Assembly: GCA_002281485.1 (NCBI GenBank) | Contig: NCGF01000006.1 | Location: 96,345 to 160,344, forward strand | Reading direction: 5' to 3' | DNA length: 64,000 nucleotides | From: Sphingomonas sp. 28-66-16 | GTDB lineage: Bacteria > Pseudomonadota > Alphaproteobacteria > Sphingomonadales > Sphingomonadaceae | In this document: positions 7,311 to 15,779 of the stretch, piece by piece | How the letters are laid out: each line of letters opens with the position of its first letter | How positions within the stretch are numbered: the stretch's first letter is position 1 | The notes under the pieces: model-generated | Seen by the model: the letters and a program-made list of their open reading frames with translations, nothing else | Database searches by the model: none | What the model was told of the DNA's origin: nothing | Made by a program: the position numbers and the translations under genes

Positions 7311-8897
7311 ATGAATCATCAGGGCGAAGTCGGTCGCAACATCCCAGGACTTACGCGTGGCTTCGCCCGGTTGCGGACGGGGGCCAAGCTTTTCCTGATT
7401 CTGAGCGCAGCGTTGCTGCCGCTCGCGATCATCGCTCTGGTGGCGGCGCGGCAGACGAGCCAGGTCGCCGATTCAGAGCTGCGGTCTAACCTTCGCCTCG
7501 CCGCGACCGAAAGTGCCCGCGCGCTCTCCATCGAGCTGGGCGGCGACATGACGGCGCTGCGGGTCGCGCTCAACGCCCTCGACGAGGATCCCAGCGACGC
7601 GGCGAGCTGCGCGCGCGCGCAGGGCGTCTTTGCCGGCCAGTTGAGCCGCGGCGCGCGTTTCACCATCATCGATCGTGACGGCAGCGTGATCTGCGGCGTG
7701 TCGATTCCCGCTGCAAACCTCGTGCCGTTGACCAAAAAATCGCCGGCGATCGTCGCCCGCCTGGTGCCCGACGCTGATCTGGCGCTCGGGATCGCCGCCG
7801 CGAGCGGGCGCCTGCGTGCGGTCGCGACGTTTCCGACCGCCGCGCTGGCGGAGATTGCACGGCCCAGCGGATTTACCCCTGCCTTCGCCGCTACTCTCGT
7901 GCAGGGGTCGCAGCGGCTCGAGCTCGATGCGATGCCCTCGCTCGGCACGTTCGATCGCACCGAGACGATCGGCATTCCGGTCTCGATCGGCGGCCTGTTG
8001 TTCGAAATGACGGTGCGCGCCGCACCGATCTCCTCGCCGATGGTGATCGCGATGCTGCTGCCGCTGCTGATGTGGGCGGCGGCGGCGAGCATCGGCTGGT
8101 TCGTCGTCGATCGGTTGCTGATTGGCCCGCTCCGCGATCTCCGCGCCCGGGTGGCGCGGTACCGGCCCGGCGAAGAGATCGATCTGGCCGAGGCACGGTC
8201 GGTGCCCGCCCAGGAAATTCGCGAACTCGGCGAAACCTTTCAGGCGATCAGCCGCACCGTGAAGCAGCACGAGGCCGGGCTGGCCGAGGGCCTGGTCCGC
8301 CAGACCAAACTGACGCGGGAGGTCCATCACCGCGTCAAGAACAACCTTCAGGTAATTTCGAGCCTGATCAATTTTCACGCGCGCGGTGCGCGGAGCCCCG
8401 ACGCGACTGCCGCCTATGCCGCGATCCAGCGCCGGGTCGATGCGCTGGCGGTGGTGCACCGCAACCATTTTGCCGAACAGGAGGAGAGTCGCGGGCTCGG
8501 GTTGCGCTCGGTGATCGGCGAACTCGCCGCCAATATTCGCGCCACCGCTCCCGACCAGGCCGCCTTGTCGATCACGCTCGACGTCGATTCGTTCCTGGCG
8601 ACGCAGGACGTCGCGATCGCGATCAGCTTCCTGATCACCGAGATCATCGAACTGGCCATGACGTGCCAGCCCGATGCGCATGTGCGCCTGTCGCTCAAAC
8701 CGGCGACCGAGCCGACCAAGGCAGTGTTGCGGATCAGTTCGGTCGCGCTGATCGGCGGCGATTGCCTCACGACCGAATTGAGCCAGCGTTATGGAAGGGT
8801 GATCGACGGCCTGTCGCGCCAGCTTCGGTCGACGCTGCATCATGACCCGCTGGCCGGGGCTTACGAGATCGCCGTCGCGGTCGTCGGGCTCGATTAA
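7311..8897 (+). CDS. phyP: PhyP-type HisKA_2 sensor kinase/phosphatase controlling PhyR
   Basis: This 528-aa protein has a transmembrane helix near residues 27-47, a periplasmic sensor region, a second helix near 244-266, a HAMP-like linker and a HisKA_2 domain with EVHHRVKNNLQ (His 339-340). The C-terminal ATPase region is degenerate: the N-box Asn is missing (LITEIIELAMT) and no DxGxG or G2 box is visible. That fits a phosphatase rather than a kinase, as known for Sphingomonas PhyP, a negative regulator of PhyR. The gene directly follows nepR. The signal sensed cannot be read from the sequence. Confidence 0.85.
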   Translation: MNHQGEVGRNIPGLTRGFARLRTGAKLFLILSAALLPLAIIALVAARQTSQVADSELRSNLRLAATESARALSIELGGDMTALRVALNALDEDPSDAASCARAQGVFAGQLSRGARFTIIDRDGSVICGVSIPAANLVPLTKKSPAIVARLVPDADLALGIAAASGRLRAVATFPTAALAEIARPSGFTPAFAATLVQGSQRLELDAMPSLGTFDRTETIGIPVSIGGLLFEMTVRAAPISSPMVIAMLLPLLMWAAAASIGWFVVDRLLIGPLRDLRARVARYRPGEEIDLAEARSVPAQEIRELGETFQAISRTVKQHEAGLAEGLVRQTKLTREVHHRVKNNLQVISSLINFHARGARSPDATAAYAAIQRRVDALAVVHRNHFAEQEESRGLGLRSVIGELAANIRATAPDQAALSITLDVDSFLATQDVAIAISFLITEIIELAMTCQPDAHVRLSLKPATEPTKAVLRISSVALIGGDCLTTELSQRYGRVIDGLSRQLRSTLHHDPLAGAYEIAVAVVGLD

Positions 8898-8915
8898 AAA
8901 AATAATTGGTGGCCG

Positions 8916-8940
8916 GGAACCGGCGCCCGCCTTCCTCGTT
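8916..8940 (+). promoter_or_regulatory. EcfG-type promoter upstream of the entericidin-like gene
   Basis: GGAAC (8916-8920), a 16-nt spacer and CGTT (8937-8940) match the EcfG consensus exactly. The element lies about 160 bp upstream of the small lipoprotein start at 9101, just after the phyP stop. It places the lipoprotein in the general stress regulon. Confidence 0.72.
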
Positions 8941-9100
8941 TTATATTCCGGACAGCGAATAAGCCCCCCCGCTCTCGCTATCCACAAAATAGGCCCGGGT
9001 GCGCTCGCCCTCCCCCCCCGGTGGCGTGCCCGGGCCTTCCAATCTCCCTCCCGTTCATACCGTCCCCGATCTCGCACGACCGGGGAAGAAGGAGCCGTTC

Positions 9101-9235
9101 ATGCGTGGTATTTTCAAGATGTTGATCGTCGTGGGCGCGCTGGCCGTCAGCGCCTGCAATACCGTCGAAGGTGTCGGTAAGGATGTCAGCTCGGCCGGCG
9201 ATACCGTTGCCAAGACGGCCGACAGCGCCAAGTAA
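9101..9235 (+). CDS. Entericidin A/B-like small lipoprotein
   Basis: The product is 44 aa with a lipoprotein signal peptide (lipobox AVSAC) and a mature part (NTVEGVGKDVSSAGDTV) that matches the entericidin pattern of TxxGxGxDxxxxG. A strong AAGGAG ribosome site lies about 7 nt before ATG 9101. Entericidins are outer-membrane or periplasmic lipopeptides induced under stress and stationary phase. The exact EcfG promoter match at 8916-8940 supports the same control here. Confidence 0.85.
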   Translation: MRGIFKMLIVVGALAVSACNTVEGVGKDVSSAGDTVAKTADSAK

Positions 9236-9255
9236 CCGCCGCCGAGCGGCGGGCG

Positions 9256-10029
9256 CTAGCTCGCCTCTGCTGGCGTCTGCTTGCGCCGCCGCTCGGTTAT
9301 ATAGATGCCGATGATGGCGATTTCATACAGCAGGATCAGCGGGATCGCGAGCAACAGCTGCGAGCCGATATCGGGCGGCGTCAATACCGCCGCGATCCCC
9401 ACCGCCGCGACGATTGCATAACGCCGCGCCGAGATGAGCTGCTTGCGCGTGACGATGCCCGCGCGCTCGAGCAGCATCAGCAGCACCGGCAGAAGGAACG
9501 ACAGCCCGAATCCGAACAGAAACTGCATCACGAACGACAGATAACTGTCGATCGCCGGCAAGGCCTCGCGCTCGACCCCGCCGATGCTGCCCTGGAAGCC
9601 GAGCAGAAAATGCAGCGCCATCGGCACCGCGACATAATAGGCAAGTGCCGCGCCGAGGGTGAACAGCACCGGCGTCGCCAGCAGAAACGGCAGCAGCGCG
9701 CGCTTTTCGTTGCGATAAAGCCCCGGCGCGACGAATTGCCAGAGCTGATTGGCGATCACCGGGAACGACACCATCATCGCCGCGAAAAACGCTACCTTGA
9801 TCTGGACGAAGAACGCCTCGAACAATTGCGTGTAGATCACCTTGTGCTGGCCCGCACGCAGCAGCGGCTGGAGCAGGAAGCCGAAAATCGCTTCCGAAAA
9901 ATAGAAGCATACGCCAAACGCCAGCACGACCGCGATGACGCAATAGATCAGCCGCCGGCGCAGCTCGATGAGATGATCGAGCAAGGGCGCGCGCGACTGA
10001 TCGATCTCTTCGGTCGACTCGGCGGTCAT
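9256..10029 (-). CDS. tatC: Sec-independent protein translocase subunit TatC
   Basis: This is a 257-aa inner-membrane protein with six predicted helices. The N-terminus has [10 protein letters not shown], the TatC signature, and [18 protein letters not shown] is in the fourth to fifth helix region. TatC recognises the twin-arginine signal peptide together with TatB. The ATG overlaps the tatB stop by four bases (ATGA), so expression is coupled. It is the last gene of a tatA-tatB-tatC run that follows scpB. Confidence 0.96.
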   Translation of the reverse strand: MTAESTEEIDQSRAPLLDHLIELRRRLIYCVIAVVLAFGVCFYFSEAIFGFLLQPLLRAGQHKVIYTQLFEAFFVQIKVAFFAAMMVSFPVIANQLWQFVAPGLYRNEKRALLPFLLATPVLFTLGAALAYYVAVPMALHFLLGFQGSIGGVEREALPAIDSYLSFVMQFLFGFGLSFLLPVLLMLLERAGIVTRKQLISARRYAIVAAVGIAAVLTPPDIGSQLLLAIPLILLYEIAIIGIYITERRRKQTPAEAS

Positions 10030-10469
10030 GACTGCGTCGATCCGGCCTGGCTGACAGGTTTGGCAGGCGTCGCATCGATCGCCGTCTCGGTGGCACCGTC
10101 GTTCGCGGCGGAGATTTCAGCCGGGGTCGCCGTCTCGGCGAGCGGGGCGATGATCGCCGGCATCTCGACCATGGCTGGCGCCGGTTCGTCATCGGCGGAG
10201 ACCATCGGCGCGGCCGGCAGCATCGCCGGCGTCGGCGGATGATCGCGCATGATGCGTTCGTTTTCGGCTGCCCAGCGCTCTTCCATTTCCTTGAGCTCGG
10301 CCTCGCGCAGCATCGAATCGAAGCCGCTGCGGAACTGGCGCATCACGCCGCGGCCCCGGCCCACCCAATAGCCGACGACCCGCATCGCCTTGGGCAAATC
10401 CTTGGGGCCGATCACCACCAGCGCGACGAGCGCGACGAGCAGCAGTTCGGACGGCGCAATATCGAACAT
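10026..10469 (-). CDS. tatB: Twin-arginine translocase subunit TatB
   Basis: The product is 147 aa: one N-terminal helix ([20 protein letters not shown], with the Glu and the Gly-Pro hinge typical of TatB), an amphipathic helix containing [11 protein letters not shown], and a long Ala/Pro-rich acidic tail. TatB with TatC forms the signal-peptide receptor. It lies 45 bp after tatA and overlaps tatC by four bases. Confidence 0.93.
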   Translation of the reverse strand: MFDIAPSELLLVALVALVVIGPKDLPKAMRVVGYWVGRGRGVMRQFRSGFDSMLREAELKEMEERWAAENERIMRDHPPTPAMLPAAPMVSADDEPAPAMVEMPAIIAPLAETATPAEISAANDGATETAIDATPAKPVSQAGSTQS

Positions 10470-10514
10470 TCAGTGAAACCTAGCTGGATGCGGCGACCGG
10501 TCGCGCAGGGGCGA

Positions 10515-10730
10515 TCAGTGGTCTTCGCGCAGCGGCGCCGGCTCAGCATCGCGCTTGGCATCGATCCGGCTCGGCTCGCGCTTCGGCTCGTCTTCGTCGG
10601 CCATGCCCTTCTTGAATTGCTTGATGCCCTTGGCAACGTCGCCCATCATGCTCGAGAAGCGACCGCCGCCCAGCACGAGGATGGCGACACCGCCGAACAG
10701 CAGCCAGTGCATGAGGCTGAAACTACCCAT
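10515..10730 (-). CDS. tatA: Twin-arginine translocase pore subunit TatA
   Basis: This is a 71-aa protein with a short N-terminal helix, a FxxG-type hinge in [21 protein letters not shown] and a charged tail, as usual for TatA/E. AAGGAG lies upstream of two adjacent ATGs (10733 and 10730); 10730 has the better 7-nt spacing. It starts 28 bp after scpB ends on the same strand. Confidence 0.93.
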   Translation of the reverse strand: MGSFSLMHWLLFGGVAILVLGGGRFSSMMGDVAKGIKQFKKGMADEDEPKREPSRIDAKRDAEPAPLREDH

Positions 10731-10758
10731 CATCAATCTCCTTGAGGATAGACCCTAT

Positions 10759-11337
10759 CTAGGCGTCCTCGTCGGAATTTGCCACCTCAAGCTGCTCGAT
10801 CGCGAGATCGACAGGGTCGAGCAGCCCGGCGGCGCGCAAATCGTCGATGCCGGGCAGGTCGCGGCGGCTCGACAGCCCGAAATGGTCGAGAAATTCGGGC
10901 GTCGTCGCGTAGGTCAGCGGCCGTCCGGGCACCTCGCGGCGCCCCGCCGGGCGCGCCCATCCCGCCTCCATCAGCACGTCGAGCGTTCCCTTCGAGATCT
11001 GCACGCCGCGAATCGCCTCGATCTCGGCGCGGGTCACCGGCTCGTGATAGGCGATGATCGCCAGCGTTTCGATCGCCGCGCGGCTGAGCTTGCGCGGCTC
11101 GTCGCGATCGCGGCGGAGCAGGTGCGCCATGTCGCCGGCGGTCTCGAAATGCCAGCGGTCGCCGCGCCGTACGAGCGCGATGCCGCGCCCGGCAAAATCG
11201 GCCTCGATCGCCGCAAGCGCGCTGCGCAGATCGCCTTCGCTCCCGACATGCGCGCGAATTGCCTCGATCGTCATCGGCTCGCCGGCGGCGAACAGCACCG
11301 CCTCGACCGCGCGGACGAGATCATCGGCGGGGCTCAT
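10759..11337 (-). CDS. scpB: Segregation and condensation protein B
   Basis: The product is 192 aa with two winged-helix domains; IIAYHEPVTRAEIEAIRGV and GRPLTYATTPEFLDHFGL are characteristic ScpB segments. ScpB dimers bind ScpA, which bridges the SMC ATPase in the chromosome-organising complex. The ATG overlaps the scpA stop by four bases. No smc gene is in the window. Confidence 0.94.
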   Translation of the reverse strand: MSPADDLVRAVEAVLFAAGEPMTIEAIRAHVGSEGDLRSALAAIEADFAGRGIALVRRGDRWHFETAGDMAHLLRRDRDEPRKLSRAAIETLAIIAYHEPVTRAEIEAIRGVQISKGTLDVLMEAGWARPAGRREVPGRPLTYATTPEFLDHFGLSSRRDLPGIDDLRAAGLLDPVDLAIEQLEVANSDEDA

Positions 11338-12080
11338 GCCGGCTTTCTTAGATAGAGCGGCGCGAACGGCGATTTCTGCCGCAGCTCGACCCTGCCCTGC
11401 CGCGCGAGTTCGAGCGAGGCGAGAAAGCTCGATGCGAGCGCCGATTTCCGAAACGCGCCGTCGACGGTGCTCGGCAGAAATGCCTCGATCGCCGCCCAGT
11501 CGAGTTGCTCGCCGAGCAGCCGCGACAGCCGTTCGAGTGCGACCTCAAGCGTCATCACCGGGCGATTGGCAACGACATGCATCACCGGCCGGGTGCGCGC
11601 GCTGACGCGGCCATAGGCGGCGATCAGATCATAGATTTCGGCCTGCCACACCGCCCGGCGGACGGTCCGCAGCCCCTCGGGCGCGCCGCGCGTGAAAACG
11701 TCGCGCCCGAGCCGGTCGCGCGCCATCAACCGGGCGCCCGCTTCGCGCATCGCGTTGAGCCGCTCGAGCCGCAGTTGCAACCGCAGCGCGAGTTCCTCGG
11801 GGCTCGGCTCGACTTCGGGGTCGCGCGGCAGCAGCAGCGCCGATTTGAGATAGGCGAGCCACGCCGCCATCACCAGATAATCTGCCGCGAGTTCGAGTCG
11901 AAGCGCGCGCGCCTGATCGACATAGGCGAGATACTGATCGACCAGTTCGAGGATCGAGAGCGCCCGGAGATCGACCTTTTGCGTGCGCGCGAGCGCGAGC
12001 AGCAGATCGAGCGGCCCTTCCCAGCCATCGATATCGAGCGTCAGCGTGTCGGGGTCGGGAGCGAGATCGGTCTGGGCCAT
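11334..12080 (-). CDS. scpA: Segregation and condensation protein A (kleisin)
   Basis: This 248-aa kleisin has an N-terminal SMC-binding segment (DGWEGPLDLLLALARTQKVD) and a C-terminal winged helix (VVARFLASLELARQ-like, here SSFLASLELARQGRVEL). It closes the SMC ring with ScpB. ATG 12080 was chosen; a GTG just upstream is possible. It follows nagZ by 23 bp and overlaps scpB by four bases. Confidence 0.93.
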   Translation of the reverse strand: MAQTDLAPDPDTLTLDIDGWEGPLDLLLALARTQKVDLRALSILELVDQYLAYVDQARALRLELAADYLVMAAWLAYLKSALLLPRDPEVEPSPEELALRLQLRLERLNAMREAGARLMARDRLGRDVFTRGAPEGLRTVRRAVWQAEIYDLIAAYGRVSARTRPVMHVVANRPVMTLEVALERLSRLLGEQLDWAAIEAFLPSTVDGAFRKSALASSFLASLELARQGRVELRQKSPFAPLYLRKPA

Positions 12081-12103
12081 CACCTGCGCATTAAACAGGC
12101 ATC

Positions 12104-13105
12104 TCAGGCAAAGGCGAGCAGTGAATCACGCTTGGCGATCAGCTCGGCCATGTCGCCGCTCGGCGGCCCGAGCGTCGCCATCGCGCGATCGAGCCGCGCG
12201 ACCGACCGAGGCGCGATATCGCCGATCCGCCCGGCGATGTCGGTCATTTCCTCCATTCGCGCCCAGCAATCGAGGACGATGTCGCATCCCGCCGCGAGCG
12301 CGCCGGCCGCCTTCTCGCCCGCCGTGCCCGACAGCGCCTTCATGTCGATGTCGTCGGTCATCAGCAGCCCGTCGAAGCCGATCCGCCCGCGGATGATGTC
12401 GTGGACGATGATCGGCGAGAGCGTCGCCGGACGCTCGCGGTCCCAGGCTTCGAAGACGATGTGCGAGGTCATCCCCATCGGCGCGTCGCGCAGGGCCTGA
12501 AACGGGGCGAGATCGATCGCCAGCGCGGCATCGTCGGCGGTCACGGTCGGCAGATGATAATGGGTATCGACGATCGCGCGGCCATGCCCCGGCATGTGCT
12601 TGACGACCCCGACCACGCCGCCCGAGCGCAAGCCATCGAGCATCGCCCGGCCCATCGCCGCCACGCGTTGTGGCTCGTGGCCCAGCGTACGGGTCGAGAT
12701 CGCCTCGGTGGTATCGGGCTGCGCGACATCGAGCAGCGGCAGGCAGTCGACGTTGATGCCGACCTCGGCGAGCATCAGCGCGATCGCCTGGGCATTGGCG
12801 CGCGCCGCCTCGATCGCCGACATCGGCGCGCGGTCGTAGAGCGCGTCGAACATCGGCCCCGCCGGAAAGGCCGGCCATTCGGGTGGCGCCATCCGGGCGA
12901 CGCGACCGCCCTCCTGATCGATCAGGATCGGCACGTCGTCGCGCCCCGACAGCGTGCGCAAGCTATCGGTCAGCGCCCGCAACTGCGCCCGCGTCTCGAC
13001 GTTGCGCCGGAACAGGATGAACCCAACCGGCGCCGCTTCGGTGAAAAACGCGCGTTCGTCGTCGGTGAGCGCCGGGCCCGACAGCCCGAAAATGACTGGC
13101 TTCAT
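12104..13105 (-). CDS. nagZ: Beta-N-acetylhexosaminidase NagZ (GH3)
   Basis: This is a 333-aa cytoplasmic glycosidase that removes GlcNAc from anhydro-muropeptides during cell-wall recycling. The GH3 signatures are PILIDQEGGRVARM, KHMPGHG with the catalytic His loop, and LLMTDDIDMKAL with the nucleophile Asp. The product can feed AmpR-type beta-lactamase control in other bacteria; no such gene is seen here. It follows the SPOR-domain gene by 15 bp and precedes scpA. Confidence 0.94.
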   Translation of the reverse strand: MKPVIFGLSGPALTDDERAFFTEAAPVGFILFRRNVETRAQLRALTDSLRTLSGRDDVPILIDQEGGRVARMAPPEWPAFPAGPMFDALYDRAPMSAIEAARANAQAIALMLAEVGINVDCLPLLDVAQPDTTEAISTRTLGHEPQRVAAMGRAMLDGLRSGGVVGVVKHMPGHGRAIVDTHYHLPTVTADDAALAIDLAPFQALRDAPMGMTSHIVFEAWDRERPATLSPIIVHDIIRGRIGFDGLLMTDDIDMKALSGTAGEKAAGALAAGCDIVLDCWARMEEMTDIAGRIGDIAPRSVARLDRAMATLGPPSGDMAELIAKRDSLLAFA

Positions 13106-13120
13106 GGCACGCCGGCTAGC

Positions 13121-13840
13121 CTAGTTGGTGGCGACGAAACAAGCCTCGCCGGCCACCTTCAGCTTGCCGCACAGTTCGGACGCCTGGCTCGCGCTGCCGG
13201 CGTTGACCCGCAGCCGCCACACCGTCCGCCCGTTGACGGTCGCGCTCTGCACCGATTTGCCGAGCGGGGCGAGATAGGCGAAGCGCTTCGATGCCTTGGT
13301 CCAGGCGGCGTTGGCCGATGCCTCATTGGGGAACGAGCCGAGCTGGACCAGCGCCCCGCCCGACGTGCCGCCCGTCTTGCCGGTGGGCAGCGCCATCGGC
13401 TTGGGCGCGGTCAGCTTGCCGCCGGAAGCCGGCACCACGCCGGTCGCCGGCTTGGCGGTCCTGGCGGCGTCGCCCTTGGTGCCCTTCAGCGGTGCCTCGG
13501 GCACGGCCTTCAGATCGATCGAGGCATTGGGCGCGGCCTTGCCCTCGCTGGTGGCAAAGGCGGTGTCGCCCTCGCCTTCCACCTTCATGCCGCCGGGGGT
13601 GTCGGGCTTGACCTTGTAATCGCCTTCCTGCGCGGCGATCAGCGCGCCATTGCCGTCGCCGACCGAGCGGTGCTTGACCCAATAGGTGCCGCCGATGATC
13701 GCGGCGATGATGAGCAGGCCAAGCAGCACGAACAGGCCGACGCGGACCAGCGACGTTTCGTCGCGATAATCGTCATCGACCGTTTCCAGCCACGGCAGTC
13801 GATCCTCGTCACGAATATCAAAGTCGCCAGACGTCGCCAT
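13121..13840 (-). CDS. SPOR-domain inner-membrane protein (FtsN-like topology)
   Basis: The product is 239 aa: a cytoplasmic N-terminus of about 30 residues, one transmembrane helix (VGLFVLLGLLIIAAIIGGTY), a low-complexity periplasmic linker and a C-terminal SPOR domain (ALVQLGSFPNEASANAAWTK onward). SPOR domains bind denuded septal peptidoglycan. The topology resembles FtsN, but no essential FtsN segment can be identified. Its ATG overlaps the argS stop by one base (TGATG). Confidence 0.87.
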   Translation of the reverse strand: MATSGDFDIRDEDRLPWLETVDDDYRDETSLVRVGLFVLLGLLIIAAIIGGTYWVKHRSVGDGNGALIAAQEGDYKVKPDTPGGMKVEGEGDTAFATSEGKAAPNASIDLKAVPEAPLKGTKGDAARTAKPATGVVPASGGKLTAPKPMALPTGKTGGTSGGALVQLGSFPNEASANAAWTKASKRFAYLAPLGKSVQSATVNGRTVWRLRVNAGSASQASELCGKLKVAGEACFVATN

Positions 13841-15567
13841 CAGCTCATCTCCTCGACGGCCTCCACCCCCATGATGCTCAGGCCATTGCGCAGAATCTGT
13901 CCTATCGCATCGGCCAGGAAAAGTCGCGCGCAGGTAAGCGGTGCGTTATCCAGAATCAGGAATCGCCGCTCGGGCCGATCGTTGCCGACATTCCAGAGCG
14001 CGTGAAATTCGGCTGCCAGATCATAGAGATAAAAGGCGATACGGTGTGGCTCGCGGGCTACCGCGGCGGTCTCCACCACCCGCGGAAATTGCGCGGCGAC
14101 CTTCACCAGCGCAAGCTCGTCTGTATCAAGCAGGGACAGATCGGCGCTGGGACAGGCGATTCCCGCCTCGGCCGCGCGGCGATGGAGCGACGCGATTCGC
14201 GCATGGGCATATTGCACGTAGAACACCGGGTTGTCCTTCGACGCCTCGACCACCTTGGCGAAATCGAAATCCATCTGCGCGTCCGCCTTGCGGGTCAGCA
14301 TCGTGAAGCGGACGACATCCTTGCCGACCTCGTCGACGACATCGGCTAGGGTGACGAAATTGCCCGACCGCTTCGACATCTTGACCGGCTCGCCCGCGCG
14401 CAGCAGCCGCACCATCTGGACGAGCTTCACGTCGAACTTCTTCTCGCCGTGGGTCAGCGCGTTGACCGCCGCGACGATCCGTTTGACCGTGCCCGCATGA
14501 TCCGCCCCCCATATGTCGATCAACTCGTCGGCGGTCTGCGTCTTCTGATAGTGATAAGCGAGATCGGCCCCGAAATAGGTCCATTGCCCGGTCGATTTGC
14601 GGATCGGCCGGTCCTGATCGTCGCCAAACCGGGTCGAGCGGAACAGCGGCAGCACGACGGGCTCCCAATCTTCTGGCGTCTCGCCCTTGGGGGCTTCGAG
14701 CACCCCGTCATAGATCAAGTCTCGCGCGCGCAACGCCGCCTCGGCCGCTTCGGGCTTGCCCGCTGCCTGCAGGTCGGCCTCCGAAGAGAACAGGTCGTGG
14801 TGGATTCCGAGCTTCGCCAGATCGGCCTTGATCAGCACCAGCATCGCCGCCACCGCCCGCTTGCGGAACGGCACCAGCCACTCGGCCTCGGGCGCGCCGA
14901 CATAGCGATCGCCATATTCGGCGGCGAGCGCCTCGCCGATCGGGATCAGATAATCGCCGGGATAAAACCCTTCGGGAATTTCGCCGATATCCTCGCCCAG
15001 CGCCTCGCGGTAGCGCAGGTGCGCCGAGCGCGCGAGCGTATCGACCTGGCCCCCGGCATCGTTGACATAATATTCGCGGATCACCTTGTGGCCCGAAAAT
15101 TCGAGCAACGCCGCCAGCGCATCGCCCACCACGGCACCGCGGCAATGCCCCATGTGCATCGGCCCGGTCGGGTTGGCGGAGACATATTCGATATTGACCG
15201 TCGGCTTGCTGGCACGCGTGACGCGGCCGTAATCGTCGCCCTCGGCGAGGATCGTCGAGAGTTCGGCGCGCCATCTTTCGTCGGTCAGCGTCAGGTTGAT
15301 GAACCCGGGGCCCGCCACTGCCACCGAGGCGACATCGGGCAGCGCGGCGAGTTCGGCCGCGATCTTGTCCGCGAGCGCGCGCGGGTTGGTGCCCGCGGGC
15401 TTGGCGAGCACCATCGCGGCGTTGGTTGCCAGATCGCCATGCGTCACGTCGCGCGGCGGCTCGACCGTCACGTTGCGCCGGTCGAGCCCCGCCGGCAACA
15501 CGCCGGCGGCGACCAGCGCGTCGAGCGCGGCTTCGAGATGGGCGGCGAACCGGTGGTACAGCGTCAT
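13840..15567 (-). CDS. argS: Arginyl-tRNA synthetase
   Basis: This is a 575-aa class I aminoacyl-tRNA synthetase. The HIGH-like motif is in SANPTGPMHMGHCRG, and the KMSKS loop is KMSKRSG. The C-terminal anticodon-binding DALR domain ends with GLSIMGVEAVEEMS. The arginyl-tRNA synthetase N-terminal domain is present, so the gene is complete. It leads the run argS-SPOR-nagZ-scpA-scpB-tatABC. It diverges from the M20 peptidase across about 210 bp in which no other gene is seen. Confidence 0.97.
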   Translation of the reverse strand: MTLYHRFAAHLEAALDALVAAGVLPAGLDRRNVTVEPPRDVTHGDLATNAAMVLAKPAGTNPRALADKIAAELAALPDVASVAVAGPGFINLTLTDERWRAELSTILAEGDDYGRVTRASKPTVNIEYVSANPTGPMHMGHCRGAVVGDALAALLEFSGHKVIREYYVNDAGGQVDTLARSAHLRYREALGEDIGEIPEGFYPGDYLIPIGEALAAEYGDRYVGAPEAEWLVPFRKRAVAAMLVLIKADLAKLGIHHDLFSSEADLQAAGKPEAAEAALRARDLIYDGVLEAPKGETPEDWEPVVLPLFRSTRFGDDQDRPIRKSTGQWTYFGADLAYHYQKTQTADELIDIWGADHAGTVKRIVAAVNALTHGEKKFDVKLVQMVRLLRAGEPVKMSKRSGNFVTLADVVDEVGKDVVRFTMLTRKADAQMDFDFAKVVEASKDNPVFYVQYAHARIASLHRRAAEAGIACPSADLSLLDTDELALVKVAAQFPRVVETAAVAREPHRIAFYLYDLAAEFHALWNVGNDRPERRFLILDNAPLTCARLFLADAIGQILRNGLSIMGVEAVEEMS

Positions 15568-15779
15568 TCAGGGTTCCAATGCTTGACAGGCGGCCCCGTT
15601 AGCGGATCGCGGCGCATGGGGCAAAGGGGCCCGACGTGACTCACCCCCGGGCTTGACTCGGCCGGGGCAAGCCGTGTCACTGCCGCGCGTTGCTTTATCC
15701 ATGCCGATCGTCACCTCGGACCCGTTCGGGGCCCGCCGGGTCGGAGTTGAACATGATCGTCCAATCCGGAGACCTCCCG

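Noticed and set aside
9236-9252. Short hairpin CCGCCG/CGGCGG between the entericidin-like gene and tatC as a terminator
   Set aside because: Only six base pairs and no U tract; in GC-rich DNA this is expected by chance.
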